Below, one piece after another: positions 60,936 to 64,000 of a stretch of DNA of 64,000 nt. A program made the position numbers and the translations under genes. How positions within the stretch are numbered: position 1 is the first letter of the stretch; each line of letters starts with the position of its first letter. The notes below the pieces were generated by a model. It was given only the letters and a program-made list of their open reading frames with translations. It made no database searches and had not been told where the DNA came from. This stretch comes from Entonaema liquescens (lineage: Eukaryota > Ascomycota > Sordariomycetes > Xylariales > Xylariaceae), in assembly GCA_902805475.1 (NCBI GenBank), contig CADCSX010000003.1, positions 744,001 through 808,000 on the forward strand, written 5' to 3'.

Positions 60936-63894
60936 ATGTCGACAGGGTCCGAGACGGTCACCTTACCAGCCGGCTCGTCACCGCCCAACTTCTCTCGTCT
61001 GGATTTCCCATTCGAAAATAGACTCAATTGGCGAGCTCAAAGCCTAAGAGAAAGAAGACTTCCATCAACCGCGAACACAGTAGACACAATGGCCACCCAA
61101 CGTGGTCGTCGCCAGAGCAGCGACCAGTACCCGAGTACCGCATCTGGGAGTACTATTGCTCGATCCATGTCTCGCTACCGTAGGAAGGCAGGTAGCGTTG
61201 CTGTCAACGTCGATGCAACCCAAAAAATTAATTCCGATCCACCACCCCCATGGGAACCTCCGATAGCCCCCCCTGTGCCTACTATACCCCGTCGGTTAAG
61301 GACCGCCAGCATGACACAAAAGGGGAGTGTCGCCCCGGCTACAGCGCTTGACTCTCCTTCGCGACACCAGCTGCGCCATACCGAAAGCACGCGAAACCAT
61401 ACGCCGCGTCGAAGTATGGCGGATCAATATCAGAGCCGTCCTAGCACGGCGAAAAGCGCAAAGAGCGAAGAGAGTGGGTGGCGAAGGCTTGCTAGCCGAG
61501 ATGGGCGAAGGAACAGGCTAAACAGCGAGGAGGAAGATGAGGCGTTAAGACGAGAAGTTGCGCGCTTAGAGGCCGAAAACCACCGACTCTTAATCGAGCA
61601 GAAAAGAAAAGACCTTCAAAGATTAGAAATAGAGTTGGCGAATAGCCCGAGACCATCGTTTCAAGCGCAATCCCCCAAGCCAAGAAGTCCTGTACTCGAG
61701 AAGTTTGTCCTCTTGACCAAGGGACGGAAAAGCAGAGATGGATTATCTCCTGGGCTTTCTCCCACATCCTCGACCACCAGTGTTGAACCTACAAAACCTC
61801 AACCAACTGGGATAGAGCCTGGTGGGAGAGGAATTGTGCCTCAGACGGATGCGCCTCATTCTGCGATCAATGCAGGAGATCGAGTAAGTGCGAAGTGTGA
61901 CTTAGCGCAGACTACAACACATGCTAACATGATATTAGAATGTTGCGGTGCGGTTCAAACAACATACCTTTAGCGTGGAGGTCACCCCCGAAACGACTGC
62001 GGATGATATAATAGCTCATGCCTCTAAGATGATGGGCTCTAAAGACATTAACCCGTCGGATTATGTCGTAAAGGAAACCTATGGCGTACTAGGTCTTGAA
62101 CGCTGTTTGCGACGCTACGAACATGTTCGAGACGTCATGAATTCGTGGGATCGGGATACCCAAAACCAATTGACAGTTGCAGTATCCGAATCCGAAGAAC
62201 AGGATCGGGAGCTGGACATTGATTCAGTTCCAAGCCTTGACGAACCGCCGCAAGGTTTCCAATTATACATGTACCACTCGAACCGCCCCGGCAAGTGGAA
62301 TAAGAGATGGATTACTCTCCTTGAAAATGGACAGATTGTCTGCGCGAAGAAGCCAAACGCTAACCCAGCCGACAAAGATACCGCAAGCTTATGTCGATTA
62401 TCCGACTACGATATTTATACACCTACAGAGTCGCAAATGCGAAGGCATCTTAAGCCACCCAAGCGATATTGCTTTGCAGTAAAGAGTCAACAAAAGACGA
62501 CCGTTTTTATGAATACTGAGAACTACGTCCAATATTTTTGTACAGAGGATCCCAAAATCGCGGCCCAATTTAGGGAAAAGGTACAGGGTTGGCGTAGCTG
62601 GTACCTCGTGGATCGTAGGCCTGTAGCCCCGAAACAATTAAGAAAAATCTCGATCAAGAAGACAGACGATAAACCGCCTCAAATCACGTCACCTTCTGTT
62701 GCCCAGGCTCCGAAGAAGTCAGCCAATGTCGCTTCAATGAATGGCCACCGTCTCCAGGTATCAGTTGATGAAACGCCGTATGCGATTGGCCAGTTCGAGC
62801 CACTCCTCGATATGAAGCGCTTTGATAAGCGATTATCTCAGTTCGGGCAAGATTTCCTTCCACCTGTACCGGATGTATCGACTATGCCAAAGGCTATCCC
62901 CTCTCATCATCACAATTCCGATACGGTGACCGAGAGGGCGGATAGAAGCAACAAACCCGAACGAAAATTAATAGACAAGATCACTACGACAGTTGAGGAT
63001 GGATTTACCGGTAATGGTCTACTCGGTGACGCGTATGAAGAACGAAGGCAGGCCTATGTGGAAACAGATCGGCCAGAGCGAGGGCGGCAAAGGCACAGGG
63101 ATGATGGATTTACGGAGGGACCCTCACTGCTGAACCAGAAGGCCGAATCAGAGACACCAGTTGAGAAACCCGACTCTCCTTGGTTTCCATCGGCTCTTGA
63201 GCATTCTGCAAGACAGCGCAGTGTCGGCTCCACCTCCTCTTCTACACGCCCGAGCACTTCTGCAGGTGTCGTGCGTACACCCACAAATACACATACTCAT
63301 ACCCACGTCCACACACGAAGACCCTCTCTCTCGTCTTCACGACCTCCACCTCTTCCTTCAAGCAGCAAACCTCTGGTACATGACCACCCGCACCCCCTTA
63401 CCTCTCAACCAACTGGACTCTCGCACTCGAATCGTCGTGACCGGCCGAAACCGCTAGTTAGCTTGGAAGGCGACACCTTTCAAGAGGCACCACAGTGGGC
63501 GAAGAAAAATACAGGCCACGGCGTTAAGGCCCCTGCTGGTACGGCACATCTGGTTGATCTTATCGCTGTTCCGACCTCGGGTAAGAACAATGACCCCGAA
63601 ATCCCGCCGCGAAGTGCCCTACGCCGCCCTTCTAATACGGCCCCCGTCCCGAGCCTTTCCCGAACTAGGAGCAAAACTCAAGGTGCTCCTCCTCCAAGGG
63701 TCTCAGCCGGAGGGCATGTCCCTCCTGTCCCAACTCTTCCTGGGCGTACTGGGGATCGGGAGCAGTTGAGATCGAACCCACCGCCGCGAAGCAGAGACCG
63801 GGAACGTGAACGAGAAAGGGCGAGGCAAAAAGAACGCGAATACAAGTCCTATAATTCGGTGCCTGGTAGGACGGGCACTTTAAAAGTGGTATAA
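60936..63894 (+). CDS. Ras-association and PH domain protein
   Basis: Exon 1 60936-61883, intron 61884-61938 (55 bases, GTAAGT, GCTAAC branch, TTAG), exon 2 61939-63894; 967 residues. The start is the first ATG in frame; no upstream in-frame ATG is needed. The N-terminal third is Ser/Arg/Pro-rich and ends in a short coiled coil (about 208-245, EEEDEALRREVARLE). The RA domain (about 318-405) is split from it by the intron. A PH domain follows at about 427-545 (GKWNKRWITLLENG ... FREKVQGWRSW). The C-terminal 400 residues are disordered, Pro/Ser-rich, with an Arg/Glu repeat near the end (RERERERAR). The RA-PH order resembles animal Grb7/MIG10/RIAM adaptors that link small GTPases to membranes or actin; fungal relatives are mostly uncharacterised. 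An adaptor role downstream of a Ras/Rap-like GTPase is inference. Confidence 0.88.
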
Positions 63895-64000
63895 TGAATG
63901 ACATACCTTGCCTTACCTTACCTACTTACCCATATACAACACTATCTAATCCTTAATATCGCGCGGAACGTCGCCTATTTACTTTGTTCAGCTAACGGCC

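Overview
The window is nuclear DNA of a filamentous ascomycete (Pezizomycotina, probably Sordariomycetes). Genes are split by short GT-AG introns of about 50-180 bases with CTAAC/CTGAC-type branch points. Gene content fits: a fungal PI-specific phospholipase C, a vacuolar DHHC palmitoyltransferase, a secreted GH7 cellulase, UBE2J-type E2, the large B-block subunit of TFIIIC, an AIM6-like phosphodiesterase, a MAT2B/RmlD-like reductase and an RA-PH protein. There is no organellar or bacterial signal.

Layout. 1-6.3 kb: no recognisable gene, but one small TG...CA element with a perfect 5-bp target duplication (104-242). 6.3-9.8 kb: PLC on the minus strand. 9.8-31.9 kb: a 22-kb interval where I recognise no gene; its right end (28.3-31.4 kb) is AT-rich, almost free of ORFs and carries a second TG...CA element (205 bp, 30474-30678). 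31.9-63.9 kb: gene-dense. PFA3, GH7 and a C2H2 protein are in tandem on the minus strand; the E2 (plus) faces TFIIIC (minus); a small secreted Cys-rich protein (plus) faces a multi-exon alpha/beta-hydrolase gene (minus); then a basic coiled-coil protein (minus) is divergent from AIM6, MAT2B-like and RA-PH (all plus).

Most notable observation. The hydrolase gene (50087-53470) contains a second 205-bp element, identical by eye to the one at 30474 and in opposite orientation. Inside the gene the element carries GTGAGT near one end and CTGAC...TTAG near the other. Splicing there would remove 179 bases and join the flanking coding sequence in frame, giving a 917-codon product. The element therefore looks like a mobile sequence acting as an intron (introner-like or intronised solo LTR). 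This is a sequence-based hypothesis.

Data quality. At least five places in otherwise conserved genes (PFA3 twice, GH7, TFIIIC, MAT2B-like) need a 1-2 base correction in a short mononucleotide run to restore the expected protein. One of these genes, TFIIIC, is expected to be essential. This pattern points to uncorrected homopolymer errors in the assembly more than to real pseudogenes.
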